Made by a program: the position numbers and the translations under genes
In this document: piece after piece, positions 1-9,254 of the stretch
Layout of the letters: each line of letters begins with the position of its first letter
How positions within the stretch are numbered: the first letter of the stretch is position 1
Notes under the pieces: generated by a model
Database searches by the model: none
What the model was told of the DNA's origin: nothing
What the model saw: only the letters and a program-made list of their open reading frames with translations
DNA from: Aureibaculum marinum
GTDB lineage: Bacteria; Bacteroidota; Bacteroidia; Flavobacteriales; Flavobacteriaceae
Reading direction: 5' to 3'
Length of the DNA: 64,000 nt
NCBI RefSeq assembly: GCF_003813905.1
Contig: NZ_RPFJ01000098.1
Coordinates: forward strand, 1-64,000

Positions 1-170
1 GAGAAAGTGATTTTCCAGGAATAGATTGGAGTAATGTAGGAGATTTAGTAATAATGTCAGGAGACCCTAATTTCTCAGGATGGAGTCATAAAACTGAAAA
101 AGGGCAAATGGATGAATTATATATTTATGACAAAGCATTGACCGCTGAAGAGATTAAAGCTATAATGTAG
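1..170 (+). CDS. C-terminal end of a LamG/concanavalin A-like domain protein (partial)
   Basis: An open frame enters from the left edge (codons in phase with position 3) and stops at 168-170. The last residues, MDELYIYDKALTAEEIKAIM, are the classic closing strand and helix of a LamG/concanavalin A-like lectin domain (general form DEhrIYnraLsxeEI). Such domains bind glycans in secreted flavobacterial proteins. Only about 55 residues are visible, so the full product cannot be named. It is followed by two hairpins (198-232 and 230-261), so the next gene probably has its own promoter. Given the glycan locus that follows, this may be its upstream member (inference). Confidence 0.7.
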   Translation, partial: ESDFPGIDWSNVGDLVIMSGDPNFSGWSHKTEKGQMDELYIYDKALTAEEIKAIM

Positions 171-197
171 AAGATAATTATTTTGAGTTAGTAATTG

Positions 198-261
198 CCA
201 TTCCAACTAAAACCTGGATGGGATGGTTTTTTAGCTGCATTCTTAATTGAGTGCAGCTAAA
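198..261 (+). terminator. Terminator and adjacent second hairpin
   Basis: The arms CCATTCC (198-204) and GGGATGG (220-226) form a 7-bp stem with one G-U pair, followed by six T (227-232). Directly after it TTTAGCTGCA (230-239) pairs with TGCAGCTAAA (252-261). The first fits a rho-independent terminator for the LamG-domain gene. The second may back it up. Confidence 0.6.
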
Positions 262-426
262 ATTTAAAATGTGTTTACTAATTCATTAGAAAACAAATAT
301 TGTAGTCAAAATTAATATAGAATCTTTTTATCTGTACTGGGGTTTATTAGGTCTCTTCTGTAAAAATAATAAATTATAATAGTACAGACAATTCAAGAGA
401 TGCCCAGTACAATAACACGATTACCA

Positions 427-1803
427 ATGAAAACATACAACCATTTTTATATTATAATTTTAGTTAGCGTTTTGATTTTTTCATGTACAGAAAAGAATAA
501 ACCAGATGCCAAAACTAAAGAAAAAAAACAAACAGAAGAGTTTAATCTTACAGCTGAAGACGAATCGTTATTAAATCTTATACAAAGGCAAACATTTAAT
601 TATTTTTGGGAAGGGGCAGAACCTAATTCAGGGCTAGCTCGTGAGCGTATTCATATGGATAATGTTTATCCTACCTCACCCAAAAATACAGTAACCACAG
701 GAGGTAGTGGTTTTGGGCTTATGGCTATTTTAGTAGGTGTTGAACGAAATTTTATTACAAGAGAAGATGCTTTTAATAGATATGTAAAAATTGTTAATTT
801 TCTTGAAAAAGCAGATCGTTTTCATGGTGCATGGCCTCATTGGATTAACGGAGAAACTGGAAAAGTATTAGCATTTAGTAAAAAAGATAATGGTGGAGAT
901 TTGGTAGAAACTGCATTTTTGGTCCAAGGATTATTGACTGTTGCAGAATATTTTAGAGAAGGAAATGAATCAGAAAAACAGTTAGTAGCTAAAATTGAGC
1001 AACTTTGTAATGAAGTTGAGTGGGACTGGTATACAAAAGGTGAAAATGTATTGTATTGGCATTGGTCACCGGAATATGATTGGCAAATGAATTTTCCTGT
1101 AAAAGGATATAATGAAGCTTTAATCATGTATGTATTGGCTGCAGGTTCACCTAAACATTCCATTACACCAGAAGTATATCATAAAGGTTGGGCAAGAAAT
1201 GGTAATATAACCAAAGATACAGTTTTTTATGGTTTAGAAACTGAATTAGATCATTATCCAGATGGTAGAACTCCTGTTGGTCCTCTGTTTTGGGCACACT
1301 ATTCTTATACAGGTTTAAATCCGAAAGGGTTAAAAGATAGTTATGGTGATTACTGGAAATTGAATCGAAACCATGCAATGATTCATTATAAATATGCAGT
1401 TGATAATCCTAAAAATTATAAGGGATATGGTGAAAATTTTTGGGGTTTTACCTCTAGTTATTCTCCAGAGGGGTATGCAGGTCATAACCCAAGTAATGAT
1501 TTAGGAGTTATTTCTCCTACAGCCGCTTTATCATCGTTTCCATATACACCTAAAGAAAGTATGAAAATGTTAAGACATTTGTATAAAGACATGCCTGAAT
1601 ATATAGGTAAATATGGCCCTTATGATGCTGTTGCTTTAGATAGTGATTGGAAAACAGAAAGATATTTAGCAATTGATCAAGGTCCAATTCCTGTAATGAT
1701 AGAAAATTATAGAACAGGATTATTGTGGAATTTATTTATGAAAAATAAAGAAGTCCAAAACGGATTAAAAAAATTAGGTTTTACGAGTCCATATCTCGAG
1801 TAA
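427..1803 (+). CDS. GH144-type endo-beta-1,2-glucanase lipoprotein (first copy)
   Basis: The protein matches the glycoamylase-like family PF10091, now CAZy GH144, whose characterised members cut beta-1,2-glucan internally. Recognisable stretches are FNYFWEGAEPNSGLARER, TTGGSGFGLMAILVGVER, FHGAWPHW, GGDLVETAF, YWHWSP and the closing IENYRTGLLWNLF. An ATG at 400 is in frame, but 427 is preferred because it starts a clean lipoprotein signal (lipobox LIFSC, Cys20). The product is therefore a periplasmic or surface lipoprotein of about 458 residues, normal for the family. The next gene is a clear paralogue 30 bp downstream. GH144 membership is strong; beta-1,2-glucan as the actual substrate is inference from the family and the neighbouring GH3. 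Confidence 0.85.
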   Translation: MKTYNHFYIIILVSVLIFSCTEKNKPDAKTKEKKQTEEFNLTAEDESLLNLIQRQTFNYFWEGAEPNSGLARERIHMDNVYPTSPKNTVTTGGSGFGLMAILVGVERNFITREDAFNRYVKIVNFLEKADRFHGAWPHWINGETGKVLAFSKKDNGGDLVETAFLVQGLLTVAEYFREGNESEKQLVAKIEQLCNEVEWDWYTKGENVLYWHWSPEYDWQMNFPVKGYNEALIMYVLAAGSPKHSITPEVYHKGWARNGNITKDTVFYGLETELDHYPDGRTPVGPLFWAHYSYTGLNPKGLKDSYGDYWKLNRNHAMIHYKYAVDNPKNYKGYGENFWGFTSSYSPEGYAGHNPSNDLGVISPTAALSSFPYTPKESMKMLRHLYKDMPEYIGKYGPYDAVALDSDWKTERYLAIDQGPIPVMIENYRTGLLWNLFMKNKEVQNGLKKLGFTSPYLE

Positions 1804-1833
1804 CTATAAAATTTTAATAAAACCTTTGTTCAT

Positions 1834-3192
1834 ATGCAATTTGATATAAAATTAAATTTCATCATTTTAACAATTGCGGTCATTATTACTTCTTGTGGAA
1901 AGGATAATTTATACACACCTCCTGAGCCAGTAAATTCTGATGTTACAATTACTGATGAAGAATTACTTGAGTTAACCCAAAAAGAAACATTTAAATACTT
2001 TTGGAATGTTGCTCATTCTAATTCTGGTGCTGCCAGAGAACGGTATTTTCCAGAAGACCCATACCATGATGCAAATACAGTTACTACAGGAGGTACTGGA
2101 TTTGGATTGATGGCAATTTTAGTAGGCATAGAACGAGGGTATGTTACAAGGTCAGAAGCTGTTGAGAGGATAGAAAAAATACTTATATTTTTAGATAATG
2201 CAGACCGCTTTCATGGGGCTTGGCCTCATTGGTTAGATGGAAATACAGGAAAAGTAAAACCATTTAGTACTAAAGATGATGGTGGAGACCTTGTAGAAAC
2301 CGCATTTTTGGCACAAGGGTTACTCTGTGTTAAAGAGTATTTTAAAAATGGAAGTGAAACGGAAAAATTACTCGCTTTAAAGGCTGATGAATTATGGAAA
2401 GGGGTAGAGTGGAACTGGTATACCAATGATACAAATGCCTTGTTTTGGCATTGGAGTCCTAATTATGGTTTTGATATGAATCTCAAGTTAAACGGACATA
2501 ATGAAACCCTAATAACCTATATTTTAGCTGCCGCATCGCCTGAATATAGTATTTCAAAAGAGGTTTATGATGCAGGTTGGGCTATGAATGGAGCTATAAA
2601 ATCAACAGTTACTCAGTATGGATTTCCTTTAGTTTTAAACCATGTAGGAGCTTCTCAATATGGAGGTCCTTTATTTTTTGCACATTATTCTTTTTTGGGA
2701 TTAAATCCTAAAAATTTATCAGATCAATATGGCAATTATTGGCAATTGAACGTAAGTCATTCTAATATTAATTATCAATACTGTTTAGAAAATCCAAAAC
2801 AATTTAAAGGGTATGGTGAAAATTGTTGGGGGTTAACGGCTAGCTATACCAGAAATGCAGATGGAAGTATTGGATATAAGGCACATAAACCTGATAATGA
2901 TAGTGGAGTTATTTCTCCAACAGCAGCAATTAGTTCAATACCTTATACACCTAAAGAGTCATTAAAGGCAATGCATTATTTTTATAAAAATAAGGATAAA
3001 TTATTTGGGGAAGCAGGTTTTTATGATGCTTTTAGTCCCGAATATGACTGGGTGGCAAAGGCATATTTGGCCATAGATCAAGGTCCTCAGATTATTATGA
3101 TAGAAAATTATAGAACAGGGTTGTTATGGAGTCTATTTATGCAAAATGATGATATTAAAAAAGGATTAGATAAATTAGGATTTAGTTATTAA
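1834..3192 (+). CDS. GH144-type endo-beta-1,2-glucanase lipoprotein (second copy)
   Basis: 452 residues, aligning along its whole length with the preceding gene: FKYFWNVAHSNSGAARER, TTGGTGFGLMAILVGIER, FHGAWPHWLDG, GGDLVETAFLAQGLL and IENYRTGLLWSLF. It has its own lipoprotein signal ending in IITSC (Cys21). The pair therefore arose by tandem duplication, and the sequences have diverged enough to suggest different chain-length preferences or positions in the envelope (inference). The 30-bp gap to the first copy suggests one transcript. It should degrade beta-1,2-glucan to oligosaccharides for the GH3 enzyme encoded 900 bp downstream. Confidence 0.85.
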   Translation: MQFDIKLNFIILTIAVIITSCGKDNLYTPPEPVNSDVTITDEELLELTQKETFKYFWNVAHSNSGAARERYFPEDPYHDANTVTTGGTGFGLMAILVGIERGYVTRSEAVERIEKILIFLDNADRFHGAWPHWLDGNTGKVKPFSTKDDGGDLVETAFLAQGLLCVKEYFKNGSETEKLLALKADELWKGVEWNWYTNDTNALFWHWSPNYGFDMNLKLNGHNETLITYILAAASPEYSISKEVYDAGWAMNGAIKSTVTQYGFPLVLNHVGASQYGGPLFFAHYSFLGLNPKNLSDQYGNYWQLNVSHSNINYQYCLENPKQFKGYGENCWGLTASYTRNADGSIGYKAHKPDNDSGVISPTAAISSIPYTPKESLKAMHYFYKNKDKLFGEAGFYDAFSPEYDWVAKAYLAIDQGPQIIMIENYRTGLLWSLFMQNDDIKKGLDKLGFSY

Positions 3193-3263
3193 ACAATAAA
3201 GAATTAGAACCTTTGTATCCTTAAAAATTATTAAATTTAATCTAAATTTAAAAAATACAAATT

Positions 3264-4043
3264 ATGAAATATAAAAATTTATTATTGTTACTAATTTCAC
3301 TTATTTCTACGACAATTTTTTCTCAACAAAAGCAAGATTATGTTAGAGAATATCTTGTAGAAGGTACAGATACATTAAAACTAAGAGTATTATATCCTCA
3401 AAATTTTAATAAAGAGGAGAGTTATCCTTTAGTCGTTTTTTTACATGGAGCTGGAGAAAGAGGTAATGATAATGAAAAACAACTCGTTCATGGTAGTAAA
3501 TTATTTAAAGACTCCATACAAAAGTATCCAGCTATTGTAGTTTTTCCTCAGTGTAAAGAAAATGAATATTGGGCTAGTGTTGAAATAGACCGATCAACTC
3601 AACCTTTGTCAATAAATTTTCCCAAAGAAGCTAAACCTTCAAAACCAATGCATTTGGTAATGCGATATTTAGATGAGTTGGTTAAAAATTCATATATAAA
3701 TAAAAATCAAATTTACTTAGGTGGTCTTTCAATGGGGGGCATGGGTACGTATGAATTGTTAAGTAGAAAACCAGATTTATTTGCAGCTGCATTTGCAATA
3801 TGTGGTGGAGGAAATCCAGAATTAGCAAAAAGTTATGCAAAAAACACAGCAATGTGGGTATTTCATGGAGCTGAAGATAATGTTGTAAATCCTCAATTAT
3901 CAGTTAATATGGTTTCATCATTATTAAAATATGGAGGTAAACCAAATTTTAATTTGTATAGTAAAGCCAATCATAATAGTTGGGATGCTGCTTTTGCAGA
4001 ACCTGAATTACTTTCTTGGTTATTTTCAAATAAAAAACAATAA
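3264..4043 (+). CDS. Secreted alpha/beta-hydrolase esterase (PHB depolymerase/LpqC-like)
   Basis: 259 residues with a signal peptide (cleavage after about Ser20, TTIFS|QQ). It has an alpha/beta-hydrolase fold with oxyanion segment FLHGAGERG (about 59-67), nucleophile elbow GGLSMGG (Ser156), acid in HGAEDN (Asp205) and catalytic histidine in KANHNSW (His237). This resembles phospholipase/carboxylesterase and polyhydroxybutyrate-depolymerase-like proteins found in glycan loci, where they remove acyl groups. The substrate is not evident. It lies between GH144 and GH3 in the same orientation, so it is probably co-expressed. It is unlike the second esterase at 6.5 kb in its nucleophile motif. Confidence 0.75.
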   Translation: MKYKNLLLLLISLISTTIFSQQKQDYVREYLVEGTDTLKLRVLYPQNFNKEESYPLVVFLHGAGERGNDNEKQLVHGSKLFKDSIQKYPAIVVFPQCKENEYWASVEIDRSTQPLSINFPKEAKPSKPMHLVMRYLDELVKNSYINKNQIYLGGLSMGGMGTYELLSRKPDLFAAAFAICGGGNPELAKSYAKNTAMWVFHGAEDNVVNPQLSVNMVSSLLKYGGKPNFNLYSKANHNSWDAAFAEPELLSWLFSNKKQ

Positions 4044-4099
4044 AATTACTGTCAGTCCTGTAAATTATTAGAACTGTTTCATTAGAAAAACTAAACAAA

Positions 4100-6412
4100 A
4101 TGAAATTATTAAACTTAAGAAACACTTTATTTTTTATAATTATTACTTCTCTTTTTACATCTTGTCAAGGTCAAAAGATAGTAAACACTCAAGTTAAATT
4201 ATCTATAGACGCTCGTGTTGACTCTTTAATGAAGTTAATGACTCTAGATGAGAAAATAGGGCAATTAAACTTACCAAGTGCAGGACAAATAACCACAGGA
4301 CAAGCAACAAATTCTGATATTGGTAGTAAAATTGAAAAAGGCTTAGTAGGTGGTCTTTTTAATATAAAATCAGCAGAAAGTATTAATGAAATTCAAAAAA
4401 TTGCTATAGAAAAAAGCCGCTTAAAAATACCCTTACTTTTTGGAATGGATGTAATTCATGGATATCAAACTACATTTCCTATTCCATTAGGGTTATCATC
4501 TTCATGGAATATGGATTTGATTGAGAAAACAGCAAGAATAGCTGCTCAAGAAGCTTCTGCAGATGGTATTAACTGGACTTTCTCTCCAATGGTTGATATT
4601 TCTAGAGACCCAAGATGGGGTAGGGTTTCTGAAGGTTCAGGTGAAGACGTATATCTTGGAGGAAAAATTGCTGAAGCTATGGTAAAAGGGTATCAAGGCG
4701 ATGATTTAAGCCTAAATAATACTATTATGGCTTGTGTAAAACATTTTGCTTTATATGGGGCATCAGAAGCAGGTAGAGATTATAACACTGTTGATATGAG
4801 TCGAATTAGAATGTATAACGAGTATTTACCGCCTTATAAAGCTGCAGTAGATGCTGGTGTTGGTTCAGTAATGGCTTCTTTTAATGAAATTGATGGAATT
4901 CCTGCAACTGGCAATAAATGGTTGCTTACAGATTTGCTTAGAAAAGATTGGGGCTTCGATGGTTTTGTTGTCACAGATTATACGGGGATTAATGAAATGG
5001 TTGCTCATGGTATGGGTAATTTGCAAGAAGTTTCCGCGATGGCTTTAAAAGCAGGTAGTAATATGGATATGGTAGGAGAAGGATTTTTAACAACGTTAAA
5101 AAAATCTTTAGAAGAAGGTAAAGTGAGTATGGATGATATAGACAATGCGGTTCGTTTAATACTTACAGCAAAATATAAATTAGGACTGTTTGATAACCCA
5201 TATATGTACAGTGATATAAATCGTGCTAAAAAAGAAGTATTTACTGATAAAAATAGAAATTTTGCTCGAAAAGCCAGTGCAGAATCTATGGTGTTACTTA
5301 AAAATGAAAACCAGGTATTGCCTTTAAAAAAATCAGGAACTATAGCCCTTGTTGGCCCATTAGCTAATACAGCCGTAAATATGGCTGGTACTTGGAGTGT
5401 GGCTACTATTCAAGAAAAATCTATTCCTTTATTAGAAGGTCTAAAAACTGTGGTAGGGAATAAAGCAACTATTCTTTATGCTAAAGGAAGTAATTTACAT
5501 CACGATTTAGAAATGGAAAAACGTGTCACTATGTTTGGTAAAGAAATACCAAGAGACGGAAGAAGTGATAAAGAATTATTAGATGAAGCCATTGAAATTT
5601 CATCTAAGGCAGATGTTATTGTTGCTGCAGTTGGTGAAGGTGCTGAATCTAGTGGAGAAAGTAGTAGTGTAACAAACCTTCAATTGCCACAAGTTCAAAA
5701 AGATTTATTAAAAGCGTTATTAAAAACAGGCAAGCCTGTGGTTATGGTGTTATTTACAGGAAGACCCTTAGCAATAGTAGAAGAGCATAAGACAGTCCCT
5801 GCCATTCTTAACGTGTGGTTTCCAGGAAGTGAAGCAGGTTTAGCCATTTCAGATGTTTTATTTGGAGCTGTTAATCCTTCAGGAAAATTAACCGCTACTT
5901 TTCCTATGAATGTAGGACAGGTTCCTATATTCTATAATCATAAAAACACAGGAAGACCAATAGGAAATAAAGAAGGAAAATTCGAAAAATTCAGAAGTAA
6001 TTATTTGGATGTAAAAAATGAACCGCTGTATCCTTTCGGATATGGATTGAGTTATACCACTTTTGAATATGGCGATTTGCAATTATCTACAAAAGAAATA
6101 TCTTTTTCTGATATACTAAATGCAAGTGTTACGGTTACAAATACAGGAAATTATGATGGAGAAGAAGTGGTTCAGTTATATATAAGAGATAAAGTTGGTA
6201 GTGTAACACGTCCAGTTAAAGAATTAAAAGGATTTAAAAAAATTGCTCTTAAAAAGGGAGAAAGTAAAACAGTTAATTTTACTATATCAGTAGAAGATTT
6301 GAAATTTTATAATAGTAATTTGGAATTTATTGCTGAACCTGGAGAATTTGAAATTGGTATTGCAAGTTCGTCTGATTTTGAGTTTAAACACAGTTTTATA
6401 CTTAAAAAATAA
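4100..6412 (+). CDS. GH3 beta-glucosidase lipoprotein (BglX-like)
   Basis: 770 residues, the normal length for BglX-type GH3. Lipoprotein signal LFTSC (Cys22). The N-terminal (beta/alpha)8 domain holds GMDVIHGY, SPMVDISRDPRWGR, the substrate-binding KHF (Lys214-His215) and the nucleophile in FVVTDYTG (Asp293). The alpha/beta sandwich domain has the acid/base candidate in ESSGESSS (Glu520). A fibronectin III-like domain closes the chain (about 650-770, including PFGYGLSYTTFEY). It should release glucose from the non-reducing end of beta-glucans. A GH3 next to GH144 also occurs in the Bacteroides thetaiotaomicron beta-1,2-glucan locus, so sophorose and short beta-1,2-oligosaccharides are likely substrates (inference). 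Confidence 0.9.
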   Translation: MKLLNLRNTLFFIIITSLFTSCQGQKIVNTQVKLSIDARVDSLMKLMTLDEKIGQLNLPSAGQITTGQATNSDIGSKIEKGLVGGLFNIKSAESINEIQKIAIEKSRLKIPLLFGMDVIHGYQTTFPIPLGLSSSWNMDLIEKTARIAAQEASADGINWTFSPMVDISRDPRWGRVSEGSGEDVYLGGKIAEAMVKGYQGDDLSLNNTIMACVKHFALYGASEAGRDYNTVDMSRIRMYNEYLPPYKAAVDAGVGSVMASFNEIDGIPATGNKWLLTDLLRKDWGFDGFVVTDYTGINEMVAHGMGNLQEVSAMALKAGSNMDMVGEGFLTTLKKSLEEGKVSMDDIDNAVRLILTAKYKLGLFDNPYMYSDINRAKKEVFTDKNRNFARKASAESMVLLKNENQVLPLKKSGTIALVGPLANTAVNMAGTWSVATIQEKSIPLLEGLKTVVGNKATILYAKGSNLHHDLEMEKRVTMFGKEIPRDGRSDKELLDEAIEISSKADVIVAAVGEGAESSGESSSVTNLQLPQVQKDLLKALLKTGKPVVMVLFTGRPLAIVEEHKTVPAILNVWFPGSEAGLAISDVLFGAVNPSGKLTATFPMNVGQVPIFYNHKNTGRPIGNKEGKFEKFRSNYLDVKNEPLYPFGYGLSYTTFEYGDLQLSTKEISFSDILNASVTVTNTGNYDGEEVVQLYIRDKVGSVTRPVKELKGFKKIALKKGESKTVNFTISVEDLKFYNSNLEFIAEPGEFEIGIASSSDFEFKHSFILKK

Positions 6413-6470
6413 AAAGAGCTTACAAATTAAAAATGAATAATTAAAAGAAACCCAATTGAATTCATATTTT

Positions 6471-7355
6471 ATGAGAACTATAGTAGCTTTACTAACTTTT
6501 TTATTTTTTTGTACATCGTATGCACAAACTAAAACTACCTATACATATGCTATTAAAGGTACAGATACTTTGATGTTAGATGTCTATTTACCTAAAAAAT
6601 CTAAAACTACAGATGCATTTCCAGTATTGTTGTGGATGCATGGAGGCGGATTTGGAGGCGGTACTAGAGATAATCCTTCAGAACAGAAATTAGCTGAGTA
6701 CGTTACTAAACATAAGGTTGTTGGGGTTTCAATTTCATATCGATTGACGCGAAAAGGAACATTGACTGGTTTTGGCTGTGATTGTCCTAAAGAAGAAAAA
6801 AATAATACCTTTAAAGCAGCAGTAGAAGACTATATGGATGCAGCCTTGTTTTTAGTTAAGAATAAAGAAAAATTTAAGATAGATTCTAGTAAAATAATTG
6901 CAGGAGGATCCAGTGCAGGAGCAGAAGCAATTTTAAATGCTGTTTTTATGAGAGAGCATTTTATTCAAGATTTAGAAAAATATAAAACGGTTCAATTTGC
7001 TGGAGTTTTTTCATTAGCAGGAGCAGTTGTAAATGCCAATTATATTACCAAAGATAATTCAATTCCTACTGTATTGTTTCATGGCACAGATGATAATTTA
7101 GTCCCATTTGGAACGGCACCACATCACTATTGCGATACTAATAAGCCAGGATACTTTATGTTAGATGGTTCTAATACCATAATAAGAAAATTAAACGAAC
7201 TAGAAACATCTTATTATTTTTATGTTGTAAAAGGAGGGATGCATGAAATGGCAGGAATTCCATTTTATGATTTAGATAATGTTTTAAACTTTTTTAAGAA
7301 GACAATTTTAGATGGTGAAACAATTCAAATAAAAAAAATAAAGAGTAAAATTTAA
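6471..7355 (+). CDS. Secreted carboxylesterase-like alpha/beta hydrolase
   Basis: The preferred start is the ATG at 6471; a TTG at 6456 is in frame but sits before the signal peptide (MRTIVALL... SYAQ|TK). The protein is of the BD-FAE/carboxylesterase type: oxyanion hole MHGGGFGGG, nucleophile elbow GGSSAG (Ser148 counted from this start), acid in HGTDDN and histidine in GGMHEMAG. About 294 residues, complete. It probably removes ester groups from imported glycans in the periplasm (inference). It ends the block of enzymes begun at 427; the symporter follows after 145 bp. Confidence 0.75.
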   Translation: MRTIVALLTFLFFCTSYAQTKTTYTYAIKGTDTLMLDVYLPKKSKTTDAFPVLLWMHGGGFGGGTRDNPSEQKLAEYVTKHKVVGVSISYRLTRKGTLTGFGCDCPKEEKNNTFKAAVEDYMDAALFLVKNKEKFKIDSSKIIAGGSSAGAEAILNAVFMREHFIQDLEKYKTVQFAGVFSLAGAVVNANYITKDNSIPTVLFHGTDDNLVPFGTAPHHYCDTNKPGYFMLDGSNTIIRKLNELETSYYFYVVKGGMHEMAGIPFYDLDNVLNFFKKTILDGETIQIKKIKSKI

Positions 7356-7500
7356 ACTTGAAATTTTTAAAGATAATTATTGTAATAATACAATGTAAAT
7401 TTTGTTATTAGAATTTAATTATTCATGTGTTTTTTTAAGGATTTCTTGATAAAAATTGCAATATTTGTACTACAATTAACCTAATAATATTAATAGAATT

Positions 7501-9153
7501 ATGACCGCACATTTCGATTTTTGGGATTATTTTATATTCATAGCTTATGCATTTCTTATTTTAGGTGTAGGGTTATGGGTATCAAGAGATAAAAAAGGGC
7601 ATCAAAAGAATGCAGAAGATTATTTTTTAGCTAGTAAATCTTTGCCTTGGTGGGCAATTGGAGCATCTTTAATTGCTGCTAATATTTCTGCAGAACAATT
7701 TATCGGAATGTCAGGTTCAGGATTTGCTTCTGGTTTAGCCATTGCTTCTTATGAATGGATGGCTGCTCTTACTCTACTTATTGTAGGTAAATTTTTCTTA
7801 CCTATTTTCATAGAAAAAGGGTTGTATACAATTCCAGAATTTGTTGAAAAACGTTATTCTACAAATCTTAAAACCATTTTAGCTGTTTTTTGGATTGCTT
7901 TGTATGTATTTGTAAATCTTACCACAGTATTATATTTAGGAGCCTTGGCTTTAGAGACAATCATGGGTATACCTATGGTTTATGGTGTTATAGGTTTAGC
8001 GGCTTTTGCTGCAGCTTATTCTCTTTATGGAGGGTTGTCAGCTGTGGCTTGGACAGATGTTATTCAAGTTGTATTTTTAATTTTAGGAGGGTTGGTTACC
8101 ACTTATTTGGCCTTGGATACAGTTTCTGGTGGAAATGGTTTTGTAGCAGGGTTATCAACAATCTATGAAGAGGTTCCAGAACGTTTTGCTATGATATTAG
8201 ACAAATCAAACCCTGAATATGAAAACCTACCAGGTATTGCTGTATTAGTTGGAGGTATGTGGGTAGCAAATTTATACTACTGGGGGTTTAACCAATATAT
8301 TATTCAAAGAACTCTTGCTGCTAAATCATTAAAAGAAGCCCAAAAAGGGATTTTATTAGCGGCATTTTTAAAATTATTAATTCCATTAATTGTAGTAATT
8401 CCAGGTATTGCTGCTTATGTTATGGTTAATGACCCTGAAATTATGGCAAATTTAGGTGTAGCTGGTACTAAAAATTTACCTTCTTTAGAACAAGCAGATA
8501 AGGCATATCCTTGGTTGTTACAGTTTTTACCTGTAGGCCTTAAAGGAGTAGCATTTGCTGCCTTAGCGGCTGCTATTGTCTCTTCTCTAGCGTCAATGCT
8601 AAATTCTACTTCTACTATTTTTACAATGGATATTTATAAACAATATATAAATAAAAGCTCTAATGATAAAAGTACAGTAACTATGGGGAGAATTTCTGCA
8701 GGTGTTGCGTTACTGATAGCAGCATTATTAGCTCCTCAACTTGGTAATTTAGATCAAGCATTTCAATTCATTCAAGAATATACTGGTATCGTTAGTCCTG
8801 GTATATTAGCTGTATTTATTTTAGGTCTATTTTGGAAAAAAACAACAAATAAAGCTGCAATAATAGGTGCTTTAGCTTCTATACCAATTGCTATGTATTT
8901 TAAAGTGGCTCCGAATGGATGGTCAACAAGTTCACTTTTTGTTGACATTCCTTTTATGAATCAAATGGGATATACTTGTATTTTAACAATGATTGTAATT
9001 ATTCTGGTAAGTTTATTCCAAAATAAAGGTGAAGATGACTCTAAAGGAATTACATTGTTTAAAGGATTGTTTAAAACAGATCCAGTTTTTAATATAGGGG
9101 CTTTTGCCGTGATGATAATTTTAGTAGCTCTTTATTCCGTTTTCTGGAATTAG
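7501..9153 (+). CDS. Sodium/solute symporter (SSS family, SGLT-like)
   Basis: 550 residues with about 13-14 hydrophobic segments. Family signatures are YFLASKSLPWWAIGASLIAA near residue 40, NISAEQFIGMSGSG, GGLSAVAWTDVIQ, YYWGFNQYIIQR and AALAAAIVSSLASMLNSTST. These match SGLT-type sodium/sugar symporters of flavobacterial glycan loci. It would bring a monosaccharide, most simply the glucose released by the GH3 enzyme, across the inner membrane. No MFS or ABC sugar importer is seen in the locus, so this is probably its only inner-membrane carrier. Its 145-bp leader may hold a promoter, and a strong terminator follows at 9187. Confidence 0.9.
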   Translation: MTAHFDFWDYFIFIAYAFLILGVGLWVSRDKKGHQKNAEDYFLASKSLPWWAIGASLIAANISAEQFIGMSGSGFASGLAIASYEWMAALTLLIVGKFFLPIFIEKGLYTIPEFVEKRYSTNLKTILAVFWIALYVFVNLTTVLYLGALALETIMGIPMVYGVIGLAAFAAAYSLYGGLSAVAWTDVIQVVFLILGGLVTTYLALDTVSGGNGFVAGLSTIYEEVPERFAMILDKSNPEYENLPGIAVLVGGMWVANLYYWGFNQYIIQRTLAAKSLKEAQKGILLAAFLKLLIPLIVVIPGIAAYVMVNDPEIMANLGVAGTKNLPSLEQADKAYPWLLQFLPVGLKGVAFAALAAAIVSSLASMLNSTSTIFTMDIYKQYINKSSNDKSTVTMGRISAGVALLIAALLAPQLGNLDQAFQFIQEYTGIVSPGILAVFILGLFWKKTTNKAAIIGALASIPIAMYFKVAPNGWSTSSLFVDIPFMNQMGYTCILTMIVIILVSLFQNKGEDDSKGITLFKGLFKTDPVFNIGAFAVMIILVALYSVFWN

Positions 9154-9186
9154 ATAGTTAATAGAATAACAAATAAAATTTAACAG

Positions 9187-9236
9187 ATAAACAACATTTT
9201 CTATTTCTAATTTAGAAAATGTTGTTTATTTTTATA
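9187..9236 (+). terminator. Rho-independent terminator after the symporter gene
   Basis: A 17-bp perfect stem (9187-9203 with 9213-9229) around a 9-nt loop, followed by a T-rich tract. It closes the transcript of the symporter and probably of the upstream enzyme genes, and separates them from the NAD(P)HX repair gene. Confidence 0.85.
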
Positions 9237-9254
9237 AGATAAAGATAATTTGTA

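Noticed and set aside
837-1163. 108-codon open frame on the minus strand inside the first GH144 gene
   Set aside because: Antisense shadow of a strongly supported gene; no protein features of its own. A similar shadow occurs at the same place in the second copy (2226-2426).
9187-9229. Perfect 17-bp inverted repeat, considered as a mobile element
   Set aside because: Short loop and following T run make it an ordinary terminator.
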